A DNA stretch of 64,000 bases, taken from Irpex lacteus (Eukaryota; Basidiomycota; Agaricomycetes; Polyporales; Irpicaceae). Of the stretch, positions 35,771 through 48,383 are shown one piece after another. A program made the position numbers and the translations under genes. The notes under the pieces are model-generated. The model did no database searches. It worked only from the letters and a program-made list of their open reading frames with translations, and was not told the DNA's origin. How positions within the stretch are numbered: the first letter of the stretch is position 1; every line of letters begins with the position of its first letter. The stretch covers positions 1 to 64,000 of the forward strand of contig MQVO02000020.1 of assembly GCA_001986395.2 (NCBI GenBank), read 5' to 3'.

Positions 35771-37962
35771 ATCCATCCTCTCGTTCTGTTCTATTGGGGC
35801 GTCAGCCGCCATTTACACCTACCTCTTGTATGACCTTACCTGGGACCGTCAAGGGTCGGTGTTGACTTACGCGGGTTGTACAAAGCCGCCCTCTGGTCTT
35901 TGTTGAGGGCTTATCACCCGAGGATGCCAAGGTTGGCAGCGAAGTGGTATGCTATCTAGTGCATGCACCACCACTGAATAGTGGAACCTCCCTCTCCTTA
36001 CGGTTAAATTCCTAGTAACACGATCGCAGAGGAGGGAGATCAAGACAGGAGTGAGTACGTGGTACGGAGCTGCAGGCCTGGCCAGCCTTCGACTTTGTGC
36101 TTCTTACTTATTACCTGCCTTGATGGCAAAAAAAAGCGAATAACTCCCGACTATTCTGAAATTCGGACGAGTTCTGATCCACCTACACATCACAGAGATC
36201 AGACCCTTTGCCAGTTCTTGTTGCTTCCTTGGCTAGATGTTCTACAACGGACTACAAACAAATCGCACAGACCTATGGATCAATGGCCTTTTTCGCCTTC
36301 CGGAAGTTAGGAGCTATGCTAAGTATCCTGCTTGAGGTTGGGCTCTAGCCAAGGATCACTTGCTCCGAACGGCGTGCTGGTTACCATGATCAGACGCCTT
36401 TTGAAAACGATTAGGAGAAGCGAGGCTCTCCCTGTCTCACTCGCTTGAAAGGTTCGCTGTCGAAGGACACAACCTGATATAAACCGTCGACGACGTTTAC
36501 CGTGGTGTCTAGATGCTTATTCGTGGCTCAAAAACAGCAGATTTCGGAAACGGAGTCTGAAGAGATGTTCGCTCAACAATGTCTCTGCCAGTGACACTGA
36601 GATCTTGATCCGATGCGCCTCCCGATCCCGACATCCAAATCTGATCCGCCTGGCGTTCAAACCGTAAATATTCCCTTTATGGCAAATCTTTATTTCGAGA
36701 CTTCGAGTAGGACTGTCGCGATGGCTTTTAAGGACAGAGCGGTAGAACCAATCGAGCATCCGAGCTATACCTATAGCAAGAGCCTTGCAGGAACTGAGGG
36801 TCATCTCTGCAACTGTCGCTCGTTATAAAACGATGGTTTGAAGCTGTCGATGCGCTTGAAGGCACGCAGTAGAAACTAGTACTAACAAGCCTTCTCAGTC
36901 TCAAACCACTGGCATTGAACTTCCTGGCCTCACTGGACGAAACTCTACGCTTACTGAACAAGCATAAAGTTTCTTTCATCTTCAATGTAGCGTCTATCCG
37001 CCTAGTTACAGTCGTTTTCACGGATGCCAGCTGTCAATGTCTACTTACGGTTCCGACACGCCAGGACTCGGACTCAAACGGTGGGAACATCCAACAAGAT
37101 GGGCTATCCCCTTGTTCTGTGCGGCTCCTTCAACGAATGCCATGTAGACTTACGGAGAAACTACTAGTAATATCGGGGCGCATAGGCAGTATATAGGCAA
37201 TACAGTTGAATTCAAATTCACTCACGAACCATGGCCAGATGCGAGGAGATCCACCTTCGTGAGTGAACATCATCAAGACGGAGCACACGGCCAACAGCTG
37301 GAAGGAGGACGTTCGTCCCACACAGCGATTGTCATCATTCAGGAATATCCAGAGCGTTCTTCTTCCGCTATTCCCTATCTGTTCCGCACTTTTCTGCTTC
37401 TTATGCAGTGCACATCATTGACACAGGACATTCTTCCCTCATCAACTCGAACATTCAAGCTTGCAGCCACCAATGAGTCGAGGTGGAAGGACCGGAGTAC
37501 CCTCGGCAGCCTGAGAAACTGGACAGCAGCTGGGAATATACGGCGTAATACCGACGCAGTTGTTCGTAAAACGTTACTACATTCTGTCCAACTTCTTTTC
37601 TTTACTACTAAAAGTGCATGCAGTAAATATATGGGGAAATAAGAGTCCGCGGTCCATTGTTGCATTTAACTAACTAGACAAGGAAGGGAAGAGTACTTGC
37701 AACCCGCGCCAGGGGTACGAGAGGGGGGGAGTGTGCGTTTCAGCGCCACAAAACTAGAAATAAAAGGGATAACGAGGTATGATACTGGATATAGAGATGT
37801 AAAAACGACGATCATGATAGCGAGGCATGCCACGAACAGATCGGAGAGAGGGATAGCACCGTGATGGAACACACAAACAAGATGGATATGGCCACTTTGA
37901 ACGGCTGTTGTTGACGATCAGATGATCATGTCCATGACCACGTCTGAGAACTGTTGGGACAT
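35771..37962. other. Gene-poor region, right half of the gap
   Basis: Open stretches on the minus strand near 37,130-37,320 and 36,730-37,020 are bounded by splice-like signals (gtgagt at about 37,224), hinting at remains of a membrane-protein gene, but the frames do not join without stops. No tRNA or intact mobile element was seen. Confidence 0.35.
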
Positions 37963-39619
37963 CTACAGCACAATGGCAGCGCCGGCCAGCATGGCGACGA
38001 ACAGTGAGCCAACGAAAGCTATCGGAGTGCCCATAGCTGCAGACTTGGAGCCGCTGCCAGAGGAAGCGCCACTGCCGCTGCTGCTGTTGCTGCCGCCAGT
38101 AGCTTGAGCCGAGCCAGGCGCTCCGCTGGACAGAGTGACAGGAACAGCGGCTGAAAAAATAGATGTTAGCTACGTGTACATAATCACCAGAGGCTTGAGA
38201 AGATCACGTACTATCGTTAACACCAGCAGGGAAGGGGTTGGTGGTGTTGTCGTTGGTCTCAGCGTAGGCGTCGCTCAGAGGCTTGTTCAAGCAAGAGATC
38301 ACAGGCTTGATGTCCAACTTCGGGCTGTTAGCCAAAGCTGCTGGAAGAATGTAACCAGTGGCGATGTCAACGGTTTGGGCGAACAGATCGTGCTCGAGCA
38401 CAATGAATCCGGTGTCAATCTGGCTGGCGTTGCCGATGATGTCCTGCCAGTTGTGGAGCACCTGAGTAGCGCTAGTAGTGCCGCCAGGAATGTTGAAGTC
38501 TGATTATGGGAGTTTATTAACTAGAATATCTCAATACCGACTCGAGTACGTACCACCGGTGTCAAACGTCGCAGTGGGACTGATACGCGTCCACATAACG
38601 GGGATAAGGCCCATAGCAAGACCAATAGCACGGATACGGTCGTCGATATCACCGTAAGGAGGACGCCAGTACAAGGGAGTGACTCCAGTCACATCCTTGA
38701 TGATCTTCTTTGTCCAGCCGAGCTCGGCAATGAACTCCTCAGTCGTCTGGGTAGTAGCATAGCTGTGACTCCAGGTGTGCACACAGAGCTGATGCTGACC
38801 AAGATACTCCTCTTGCAACAAGGCGGGGTAAGAGATGGCACGAGAACCGACCACGAAGAACGTCGACTTCAAGTTCTGCTTGTCGAGGTAGTTGAGCAAG
38901 TCGGGCGTGTACGGCGCAGGGCCGTCATCGTACGTAAGACCCCATGTGAACTTATCGGGACAGGTGGTCACGTCGGTCTTACGAGTGCATCCACCGCAAG
39001 TCCACCAGCAACGGCTTTGATCAGCTGCTGCCTGGGCGTTGGCAGCACAACCACCTAGTACAGTGGGAGGGATGTCAGGGATATCAATGCCAGAGGCCTT
39101 GACCTCCGCAATCCACTGTTGAACCTCGGGAGAATCAGTCGGAGGAGGCTTATCGAGAGGGGGATAGTTCGAAGGCGCGAGCGTTGCGACTGTAGTTTTG
39201 TAAGTATGCGTTATCCGAATGATCTCTACCACGTGCTACTTACAGTTAGGCAGAGGAGGGGCATTCGGGAGGAAGGTGGGGGTAGTGCCAGGCGCGAAGG
39301 TTGTGGTTGCTCCGAGAGTGGGCTGGGTGGTAAGAGTACCTGGAACGATGAAGCTCAAGGAGACTGCTGATGGGTCGACGGACGCAAGAGACCATGAGAC
39401 CGAGGGGGCAGCAGAGACGGCAGGTGCAGAGGCCGGGGCAGTGCCAGTCGCTGCTGGTGCTGAGGTCGCTGCTCCCGAGCCAGAAGCGCCTGCCGTGGGA
39501 GCGGAAGATGCAGCAGCGTTGTTCTGGCGGGCGTAGTTGGCATGTCTGTCGTCGAGCTGGACGTTGTGTGCGGCCGCAACGGCGGCGACGGCGAGGGGGG
39601 ATAGCAGGGCGAGCTTCAT
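37963..39619 (-). CDS. Chitin deacetylase (CE4 polysaccharide deacetylase), GPI-anchored
   Basis: The enzyme removes acetyl groups from chitin to give chitosan in the wall. The start at 39619 gives signal peptide MKLALLSPLAVAAVAAAHN. A Ser/Thr/Ala-rich linker follows, then a Cys-rich stretch (CWWTCGGCTRKTDVTTC). The CE4 domain has motif 1 LTYDDGPAPYT with catalytic Asp and metal-binding Asp, motif 2 HTWSHSYATTQ with the two metal-binding His, motif 3 YWRPPYGDIDDR, and a late motif IVLEHDLFAQ. After the domain come a Ser/Gly-rich region and a hydrophobic C-terminal end (AFVGSLFVAMLAGAAIVL) expected of a GPI signal. Introns lie near 39,195-39,245, 38,502-38,553 and 38,151-38,210. Length, about 475 residues, is typical of basidiomycete Cda proteins. 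Confidence 0.94.
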
Positions 39620-39720
39620 TTTGATTGCGAAAGTAAAGACCGACAGAGCGTACCGAGGCCTAAGAGCTGGGAGTTCGGACGCAGGATGGAGAAGGGACAA
39701 AAGCAAACTGGGGGCCGTGG

Positions 39721-39727
39721 CTTTATA
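39721..39727 (-). promoter_or_regulatory. TATA box (TATAAAG) of the chitin deacetylase gene
   Basis: On the coding strand TATAAAG lies about 102 bp upstream of the ATG at 39619, a normal distance. Confidence 0.55.
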
Positions 39728-39938
39728 CCCTCATCACTCGCCCACATGGATGTCACATGGCGCTCTCCACACCAAAAAAAGACCCCAGGCGTTTATAAGC
39801 TAAAAATAATCGTCATTTCGCGCTCGACCGACGACGGCACACTCGGCACTCTCGCTCAACAATCGAGAATCGACGGCTCCGTAACAGCATGCATGCAACA
39901 CATCTCCAAATTATTACAGCAGCAGCACAAAAAACATT

Positions 39939-41010
39939 CTAGTGCTTGGCCCGCTTTGCACGAGGCTTCTCCAGGTCAATCTCCTCGGCATCGTCGTCGT
40001 CGTCCTCGCTGTCCTCCTCTTCGTCGCTGTCAACGTCCCCGCGCTGGCCCAGGAAGTACTCAATGGCGTCGGGAAAAATGTCGTTGCCAATCAGGACCCC
40101 AATCTACATAATGCCGTTCCGTCAGCCGTGGTCCCAGGCCAGGGACACCCGCAACCGAACCACTCACATCAAATGGATCCTCCGAGGTCTCAAAAAAGTT
40201 GAAGAAACTGCCGCCCTCAGAGACGTCGTCAGGCTCGTTGGATACCCGAGGATACAACTTTGTCAGGTTCTTGCTGTCCTCCTTCCAGTCTATTTTGAAC
40301 ACCTGCACCCGCACATCATCAGCATTCTGATCCTTTCTTCCACCTGCACCCGACGCACCTTGTTCTCGACGTCACGCTCCCAGTTAAAGTCAATCGCCGA
40401 GTCGGTAAGACCATCCTCTCCAGGAGTCTCATCTGCAGCACCCTCGGGAGGGACGTACTTGAACTCCTTTTTCAACACGGCGTTCGAGAAGTATGGGTTC
40501 TCTTTGAAGTACTACATACAATGTGGCGTTAGCGTTTTAACCTCTACCCAACCTAATAGACACCACTTACGAATTCGATCGTGAACACCCTGGTCTCAAT
40601 GGGATCCCTCACCAGCCACACATCCTCCAAATATGCAAGTGCAGCTTGGTCGCCGTGGTGCTGCGCCTGCATCGCAAACAGCTCGTTGTTCATGAGCGCA
40701 ACGGCCCAGAACTTGGGAATGGCCTTCAACACCTCCCGACGGGCAGCGTACTTGGGTGCGAGCGTCTCAATAGCGCGACGCTCTGCATCAACAATGCATT
40801 CGCGTCCAGAAAAGCACGAGTATTCGTCAGACCAAAACTCAGTAATATTCGCGAAAATAACCACTCACCGAGAGCAATCTCAGCGCGCTGCATAACCTTT
40901 TGAATCTCCCCCAGCTTCCTAGCATCCTCGTCGCTGAGCTCAACCTCGCCCAACGGGTTCTTCTGCTCCTCAGCACCAGGGGAAGCGCGTTTGACGCCTT
41001 TGCCACTCAT
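39939..41010 (-). CDS. SET/TAF-I/Vps75-type NAP-family histone chaperone
   Basis: This is a histone chaperone of the NAP superfamily. The start MSGKGVKRASPGAEEQKNP is followed by the dimerisation helix (LSDEDARKLGEIQKVMQRAEIAL, continuing after an intron as RRAIETLAPKYAARREVL). The earmuff domain follows with IPKFWAVALMNNELF, YFKENPYFSNAVLKKEFKYV and GSFFNFFETSEDPFD. The end is a long acidic stretch of Asp and Glu then a basic tail (KPRAKRAKH). IPKFWAVAL matches the SET/TAF-I branch better than Nap1. Introns lie near 40,810-40,870, 40,510-40,570, 40,317-40,372 and 40,104-40,168. Length is about 275 residues. It is upstream of a 510-bp gap before SAC1. Confidence 0.9.
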
Positions 41011-41520
41011 TTTTGGTAGTTTGTGTGTTTTTGGTAATCCCTCGACTGATTAGATAGAGCAAGAGGGGTAACACGAGGTACGGAAAACCTTCGTGAATGA
41101 GTGAACCAGCGGGACAAGCAGAGCGTGTTGGAAGAGAAACTTCAAGGCAATTGGACATTTGCTGATGGGAACCTCCGTGGCGCGAGCGTCTATATCACGT
41201 GTCTGTGACGCGTTCCCTACAGTCGAGCACTCACTGGCAGGTCTCACTTGCATAGCCCGGAAAACAGTCAAGACGAAGCCAGGCATGAAGCCCACGGCGT
41301 GGAAGAGTGTAGTAATCAGAGATAAATACAGTAAGAGTAGTGGTATAGGAAAGCGCTATCGTATAATGAAAACAATGTTCAAACCTCGCGGACAGGCCAC
41401 ATGTTACAAGGAACACGGACCTGCAGCCTGTCGCACAGGTATAGAAGCAGCCAGCCGGAAAAGTGGGGAATGGAAGACCAAGAAATAGTAGAGGGGAGGG
41501 GGAAGAGCCAGCCGTTCACC
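41011..41520. other. Intergenic between NAP-family gene and SAC1
   Basis: The gap holds the promoter of the chaperone gene and the 3' end of SAC1. The T/G-rich piece at 41,012-41,040 repeats TTTTGGTA twice. No gene was recognised. Confidence 0.45.
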
Positions 41521-44174
41521 CTACTCGACCTTCCTTACCGTGCCCAATTCGATCTCGTCCAACTTATTGGTATTTCCCCGTTTGTGTGTCAGCTTCGGAG
41601 CAGCCGCCACCCGACGCGGGTCGAGCGCAGGCACACCGAACCCTTTGCCTTTATGACCCGACCTGAACCCAGGACCGTCATAGTGGATGATATCGGAGAG
41701 CGGCAGCAGGCGAGGCCAGTTGACGTATTCGATGCCGTGCACGAATATGAAAGTGAGCGACAGAGCCACGAGGCTGAACCACAGCAAGAAGTAGTAGACG
41801 AGGGAGTAGTCTGCCGTACATAAATAGGAGGGCTGAGTTCGCGTGGCGCAATAAATAGAGCGACAGGACACGTACCAGAAGTACGCGGCAGAGTCAGGCC
41901 GGCAAAGATCATGAACACGGAGAACCACAACACGTAGGGCATCTAGCGTAAAACGAGGTCACAAGGTTAACTGGGAGGGTACTCGTCGAAGGCAAAGGCG
42001 AGTAATTACCGCGCGCGTTATAAGCGGACGACGGTCTGCGATGAGCGAGGCGGGAGACCAGCCTCGGGCTGGCGTCCATGTGCCCGTCATAAGGTCGAAC
42101 GCATCCTGGCGAGCGCCGTCGAAGAAGTTGTTCTTCAGATAGCGCATGACGGACTTGTAGCCATCCTCGAGGGCTCCGACCTTGGTTCTCTTCCCTGTTC
42201 GTGTAAAGTCGGTCTTCAATGCCCCTGTGCCACTGTATGCGATGGAGATCTCGTTGGCGTGGTCCGCCCACACTATTTATAGGGACAGGTCAGTATCAGT
42301 AAATGTACCACATGTATTACTAGTTCCAAAAATACTCACTCTCTCGGAAGTCTCGTACGAGCTCGTCATAGCTATCGATCGTTTCGTTCTCGTTCAATAT
42401 CCCAAGTGTCCTCAGCTGTTTGTTCAATGTCCACTTGGCGAAGGCCGCCTGCGCGACGTTTGTCCGATCAAGATTATCCATACAGTTTGTACGTATCGTG
42501 CCCTTCTGCAGTTTGACGGGCTGTGGTTTCGTCGAGTCTAAATGGAAGTATCCTTGGTTGATAAGGTCTTCCTCCATCTTCTCAATTAAAACGCTGATAC
42601 GATCCCATCGCATGTGTTTGCACTCGTTGTGGAAGTCGAAGTATTGGTAATGAACATTCGGATGATTGAGCTGAGGAAATAGCGTTAGTTTGTTGGTGGT
42701 CATAGAATGTGATAGGTTGTACCTGTGAAACACCCTGCTCATAGGCTTCCTTCACAGGCTTTTCGTGACCCTTATGGTTAACCAAGCTGACAAGACTGGT
42801 ATCGCCGTAAATCTGGACTTGCTCCTCAAAATGCTTTCTTGTGGCCTCAATCTGTTTTTGAAGTTATGTCAGCCAGAACACATACGTCCAATGACGTAAC
42901 TCACAGTATCCTCCAAGTCCATTATTTGAAGATCTGGCTTGTATCTCAGAGTGTTCACTTCTGCCCAGAACATTGGCATGCTGCCTCGTATTTGGACGAA
43001 ACTAAGCTGCGCCGTGACCTCGTCGCCCAGCCCGTCAGGACTTGGTGAATCAAGTAGCAACACTTGCTCAGTCTCAACGAAATTGGCGACATGTCCTTCC
43101 CGGTCAATACCACGTCGGAAGTATCGTGTACCGGCTCTGTAACGTGATCGACGACTCAACAAACATAGACGGATATGGTGGCCATTAACGCGGGCGGGTC
43201 GGATGTCGAACGCTAAAGACCTGTGAGCACTTTGTACAGTGTCGATGCAAGTCATACTCACTGCCGTAGATAATAGGAAGAATGTAGGGACTTAGCTGGA
43301 CCCAAAAGTGTCAATACAGCTTGCCGCAAATTCATGTGGCGAAACACGTACATTCTGGTCGGTGTTGGAATGGGTCACGTCAATAAACCTCGATTGCAGG
43401 AACCTACAACCATCATGGTCAATATCACAAGAGCTCCACATATGGGCACGCGTACTTGTTCCAAAAGAACCTGTCGTCGGCCTACTGTCCAATGAGAGCT
43501 GCTCGCAGAAGGAAACTGCGGAACACTCACCACCTCCCACAATGCTCGCCCCGCGTCCTCCTGGATCGTCTCCCACTGCGCTTGCAGTCTTCTTGTCAAG
43601 TCCCAGCCATAGCTATACAAAAAGTATCCGCCGTAGAGGTGGCTTCGTACAAGTGCGAGCAGATGGGCTTCCACAGGATTAGGAGGGTTGGGGACAGATA
43701 CGTCAGGGTTCAGTGGCAGAATGTCGTAGTCCGTGGCACGATAGACGTTGTGACCCATGAAGCGACCTCTCAACTCCCTTCCCGTGATTATTATAATATA
43801 TTCCGCTGCATATTCCAATTAGCAGGGCTCGCCACGCGGATGAGAAGACGACGCACACATCACCAGCGTCACCATTCCGAAGATGCCATATATCGTCTTG
43901 CCCGAACGCTCCGCACTTGCAGGCAATGGTGTATTCGGGGCTGTATGCAACCTGAGCATATGTCGCATACACACTGTGCAGCAGGTCGCTTACGGTTGAG
44001 GACCACGTCTCCTGAGTTTCTGTATATTGTCAACGAGCGTGCGCCGACTGGTTCGGCTGGTACGAATGTATAGGTTTCGTTACCATCTATGTACCTGGAA
44101 TGTCTTCGTTAGCCAATATATAGCAACCATAGACTCCCCTCTTACAAATTGAGTCTTTGGTGAAGGGTCTTCAT
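41521..44174 (-). CDS. SAC1: SAC1 phosphoinositide phosphatase
   Basis: Sac1 removes phosphate mainly from PI4P at the ER and Golgi. Exon 1 encodes [10 protein letters not shown] and exon 2 continues [15 protein letters not shown], an N-terminus typical of Sac1. The catalytic CX5R motif is [16 protein letters not shown] at about 42,440-42,490. The usual sequence has Cys where this protein has Asn at the fourth position of the motif; the essential Cys and Arg are kept. Two C-terminal membrane helices anchor the protein: [16 protein letters not shown] and [19 protein letters not shown], followed by a basic tail. About ten introns are present. The start is 193 bp from the divergent U2 A' gene, and a TATAAA element lies about 110 bp upstream of the start. 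Confidence 0.92.
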
Positions 44175-44367
44175 GATTTGAAGGTGAGGGGAGAAGAGAG
44201 AGCAGAATAGTATCTGGCCGTCACAGGCGCGTGGTGTTGTGTCTGCGTGAAACGCGCGCTGGCTTGTTCCTTCTCGCCACCGCGTTTATACCTCCTGCAC
44301 CTCACGTCCTCACGGACACTGCCCTCTTTATCTCGTACAAGTCATTCGCAGGAGGGTCTGAGAGGAG

Positions 44368-45287
44368 ATGAAGCTGACGCCAGAGCTTATTGCGGCCGTG
44401 CCTTCCACGCTCAATCCAATTAAAGAGAGGCAGTTGGACCTACGAGGTAAGCCCTGCAATTTACGGCATTTTCATGGTATGTTCTCTTATACAGTTGGCT
44501 ATAGGCTACACTATTCCTGCCATTGAAAACTTGGGTATAACCAAGGTCAGTACTCTCTGCAAACTCCGGGTCCTGCGCATCTCATTCAATACCTCGATTT
44601 TGATTAGGACACCCACGACTGCATCGACCTCACAGACAACTCCATATTGGTCTTGGGCAACATCCCACTTCTTCGCCGCCTCCGCACCCTCCTCCTTGCA
44701 AACAACCGAATATCACACATATCACCCTCTCTGCATCTCTCTGTTCCCAATCTCAGTACCCTCATCCTCACCAATAACAACATTGGCGAACTTGGAGACC
44801 TTGAGCCTCTCAAAGATGTCAAGGGCCTCAAATATCTTTCGTTGCTTGGAAATCCTGTTCGGGAAAAGAAATGGTACCGCGAGTGGCTTGCTTACCGCAT
44901 ACCGTCGCTGAGAGTTTTGGATTTCCAGAGAATCCGTGATAAGGTGCGTTATATTTACCTCAGTGAACAGACACTCGACTGAATCGTGACTTATGTTATC
45001 AGGAAAGGCAAGCTGGCAAATCATTGTTCCTCACGGCAGACAACTTGCCAACACAGCTCGCGACAACACTTTCTACTACTGTCTCAACACACTCGAAGAC
45101 GGCCGTTACAACAGACGAACCGAAACCAGTTGTAACACCTGGTAAAGCCGGACGGTTGATGTCCAAGGAAGACGCGCAACGGGTGAAGGAAGCCATTGCG
45201 AAGGCAACGTCCGTGGAGGAGATCAGGAGGCTGGAACGAAGCTTGAAGGAAGGCTTCTTGCCAGAGTTGGACAGCGTTGGAGCTTGA
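44368..45287 (+). CDS. U2 small nuclear ribonucleoprotein A' (Lea1-like)
   Basis: The protein binds U2 snRNA stem-loop IV with B'' and is part of the spliceosome. The start MKLTPELIAAVPSTLNP is followed after an intron by the leucine-rich repeats: YTIPAIENLGITK, DLTDNSILVLGNIPLL, RLRTLLLANNRISHI, NLSTLILTNNNIGEL and LKYLSLLGNPV. The cap segment WLAYRIPSLRVLDFQRIRDKERQ is diagnostic of U2A'. A charged helical C-terminus follows. Introns lie near 44,446-44,490, 44,548-44,609 and 44,944-45,001. Length is about 245 residues, as usual. Confidence 0.94.
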
Positions 45288-45489
45288 CGAAGGTCGTCCG
45301 AAAACGCGTTGCTATCTGGGTCTCTGCACAGCCGATACGAGAGTGTTTGTTGCAGTGAGCGGTCTACTATATTCTGTAGACTAGTTGTACACGATACGTT
45401 GACAAGTTCCAAAAGCACACACACGCGCGCATACGACCTAAACCTAAGACCAAAACGATGACAATATTGAAGGAGATGGGCTGTCGAAT

Positions 45490-46307
45490 CTAAATGTTAC
45501 CCACGCCCTTGTTGGCAATCCAGAGGCCGTGGAAGGCGAGGGCGAAGAATGCTCCCAAGTTCAGGAGAGAGCTGATACCGTGTAATTGAGAGAACGTGCG
45601 GTTGAGAGAACGCATGGCTCCAGAGACCTAGTAATATCAATATTTCATTTCAGCTGTGTGAGTGAAAGAGATCGTCACGTACACCAGGGTCGTTGTACGC
45701 CTTTCCCTCCTCCTTCTCTAGCTTGTGGCGTTTGAACATCGTCCTAAATTACCCACAAAGTATCAAGCGACTGCTGAGGGGTGGATTAAGAATGAACGAC
45801 GCACTTGCTAGTGAGTGGTCCAATTACGACCTGGTTGACACCCTGAGCAGCGACCACAGTGGCTAAGGTATATGCCTGTGCGACCTCGGCGATCTCAGGG
45901 CTAGAGATGTTCTGCAGCACAGCGGGGTGACCATAGTGCCATAGCACCAACAGTCCGCCAGCGAGAGCGATCGAGTAGTTGAAGTACACTGGGAAGGTGC
46001 GGTGCTGGAGGGCACCGAATTGCTGACGAGCTGTTCAATAGACGGGGTGTATGTCAGTGTCAGCAAGCTGATATATATTGCGGTTACGCACGCAATGCCT
46101 TGAAAGCAATAACACCCCCGACAAAGGTCACCCAGAACGCTGTGAAGAGTCTGAAGTCAGTCGGGGTGATCGAGTGTGAACAACCCAGGTGATAGCAGCC
46201 GAGCACTCACTTGTACCAAACAGCAGTCCATACGCAAGGTAGTACGCTGCCTTTAGGTTGAGCAGCTCAAGCGTGGATTTAATCGTCAATACTTCAAGTT
46301 TCGCCAT
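45490..46307 (-). CDS. TMEM205-like (DUF4149) membrane protein
   Basis: This is a four-helix membrane protein with no settled biochemical role. Exons read MAKLEVLTIKSTLELLNLKA with helix YYLAYGLLFGT, then AFWVTFVGGVIAFKALR, then QFGALQHRTFPVYFNYSIAL with GGLLVLWHYGHPAVL, then VAAQGVNQVVIGPLTS, then TMFKRHKLEKEEGKAYND, and last LLNLGAFFALAFHGLWIANK. The QFGALQHRTFPVYF segment and MFKRHKLEKEEGK are the best-conserved signatures. The length is about 185 residues. The ATG at 46307 was chosen over the upstream in-frame one at 46331 because it gives the usual N-terminus. Confidence 0.85.
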
Positions 46308-46658
46308 GAGGTCTGCTCTGCGCACGTCCAATACAGTGTATGTTAGGAATGGTCGGGGACGAGTAAGGGCGGTCTGTGAGAGTCGCAGATTTATACCCGG
46401 ACGCAGACCTCAGACTAGGTGGCGCGCATGGGGAGATTCGGGCCATTAATTCTCTCACCCGGTGCTGTATGGTTTGATGGTTCCCCCACAACTGCTTTCG
46501 TCTACGTAGAAGTGCATGGACACTGCATACTGGCGTTGCGTTGTACAAAAAGTCAAATCATAGGTACAGAGGTTCCACATCGGGATATGATACAGTTGTA
46601 TGTCGAGGGATGTTGGGAGGGATGTAGAGGAAGACGGCGTGAATGTGCAGGCAGACTT
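46308..46658. other. Intergenic between TMEM205-like gene and CSN6
   Basis: Promoter of the downstream minus-strand gene and 3' end of CSN6. No further gene seen. Confidence 0.45.
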
Positions 46659-48139
46659 TTACCAGCGATCCATCATTCCACCTAGGCCTGCCATACCGCC
46701 GATACCGCTGAGGCCTGATCTGCCGCCTCCAGGGCGTCGCCTGACCCCGGACGGTCCACGATCTTCGCGATTCGCGGTGAGCACTACGTGCCTATCGACG
46801 AGCTAATTGCGAGTCGTTAGATTGCTACACGAAAGAACAGATTGGAAACGCTTACGTCGTTCAATATGTTGGCGCTCTTCGTTAGTGTGGACAAGTATGC
46901 TGTCAATTGGACGTCCTCGTATTCCTGTGAAATGAACGACAGTGCGTACATTAGTGGAAGTAATTTATCAAAATCTACAACGTACGGTGTCGAACTCTTC
47001 TCTGAACTTAGGGTCTTCGCTCGCGGGCAACGATGCGAGTAGAGCAGACAGGGCACGCAGTGTTGCGTGATCCTTCTTAGCCGAGCCTTCAAGTCGCATT
47101 GTTGAGTACGCCCCAAGAGTTAGTGTCTGGTCTCACGACATACCTGCCACCACCGCCGCCACATACTGGACAAGGAGCACGATTCGATCGTGAAGCATCT
47201 TAACAGCCGCCCTTTGCGTTTGTAGATGTGATTCCACTGCCCAGTAGTGTCAGTAATTGGTGATCAGCTAAACGCGACATGACTCACAGCTGTTATCTCC
47301 AGACCCTCCTCTGGCTGTCCAGTCCACTGCAATACGCTCAGCCTCGCCCGTCTCTATCTTGAAGCTTGCCTCAATGAATACACTTCTCGACTTGCGGTCG
47401 CGGATCTCGATTGTCGGTTCGAAGGCTTTGAATGGGAGCGATGTTTGTAGTCCTTCGGACGTAGTCGAAGCATGGGCGAATACAGTTGACGGTTGAAGAA
47501 TGAGCAAGAGTGGCGTTGAACTATACGGAACGAACTGGTCAATGTTAAAAGGTGTGGCGTTCGTAAGTACACGAGTTTGTGCCATAAATACATGGACACA
47601 CACCTGTTCGTGCAATGCTATGTGCTGCGCGGTAGGGTACGTGGCCACAGTATACCAGCCGATGAATTCTAGCGACGGGAATACCTGTTTGTCTATTTAG
47701 GCGTATTAGCAGCTGTATTATGGCACAGCGGCGATACGTACATTGTTCTCTGCGAGACACGAGAAATTCTTGGTTGACAGTCTGACCGTCCTCCAACATA
47801 GCCAACTCAAATGTGTTCACGATCTCCACCTCTCGGCCATTTTGGGTACCCAATAGTGCACCAATCACTACAAACGGCAGTGGACGCGTCAGTCACATAT
47901 CTATGCTAGCATGTCGACAGTACGCACCAAAGGGGGTGTTCGTGTTCTTCTGTAATTTGAGACGTGTTAGGTGCTCAGAGATGTTGAGGATCGGTAGTGG
48001 ATGTCTGGCGAAGTCGATGTATCAGTGTGCAGTCGTCGGCAGGAGGAAAGCATGCTAGGCACAGATCGAGTGAGAGGCCACTGGTTGTGGTACTTGCAGG
48101 TAGTACGATCGGGAGGTCGTCTGTGTCCATGGAAGCCAT
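46659..48139 (-). CDS. COP9 signalosome subunit 6 (CSN6), MPN-minus protein
   Basis: CSN6 is a structural MPN subunit that pairs with the catalytic CSN5 in the complex that removes Nedd8 from cullins. Exon 1 starts MASMDTDDLPIVLPA at 48139 and ends in SGLSLDL; after an intron the signature HPLPILNISEHLTR follows. GALLGTQNGREVEIVNTFEL and VFPSLEFIGWYTVATYPT complete the MPN core; the JAMM zinc residues are absent, as expected for CSN6. FEPTIEIRDRKSRSVFIEASFKIETGEAERIAVD is the region before the C-terminal helices, which end in a Gly-rich tail (GGMAGLGGMMDRW). About seven short introns. Length about 300 residues. Confidence 0.88.
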
Positions 48140-48383
48140 TGCTATGTTGTTCGGCGATGAATGTCAGGACTAAGTCGTATTACTTGTGTAGCAGGACCTG
48201 GTACATAGTATTCAGCCGCCGCAACTTGATCATCGCGTGCCACCGACGCGCGGCAAGAGCGCTTCCAAACAGTTACGTACATATAGTAGGGTTCCGTAAT
48301 TAAATATTCACTGCGAAAATAATGAAATACTCGCCCTCAATGAAGTAAGAACTGTGACCAAAAAACAAGACGATACCAGTGAA

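Noticed and set aside
36517..37321. Possible remains of a minus-strand membrane-protein gene
   Set aside because: Splice-like signals exist near 37,224, but the joined frames contain stops and no family motif could be recognised.
38135..38503. Long plus-strand ORF across the chitin deacetylase gene
   Set aside because: It is the antisense shadow of a clear CE4 coding exon.
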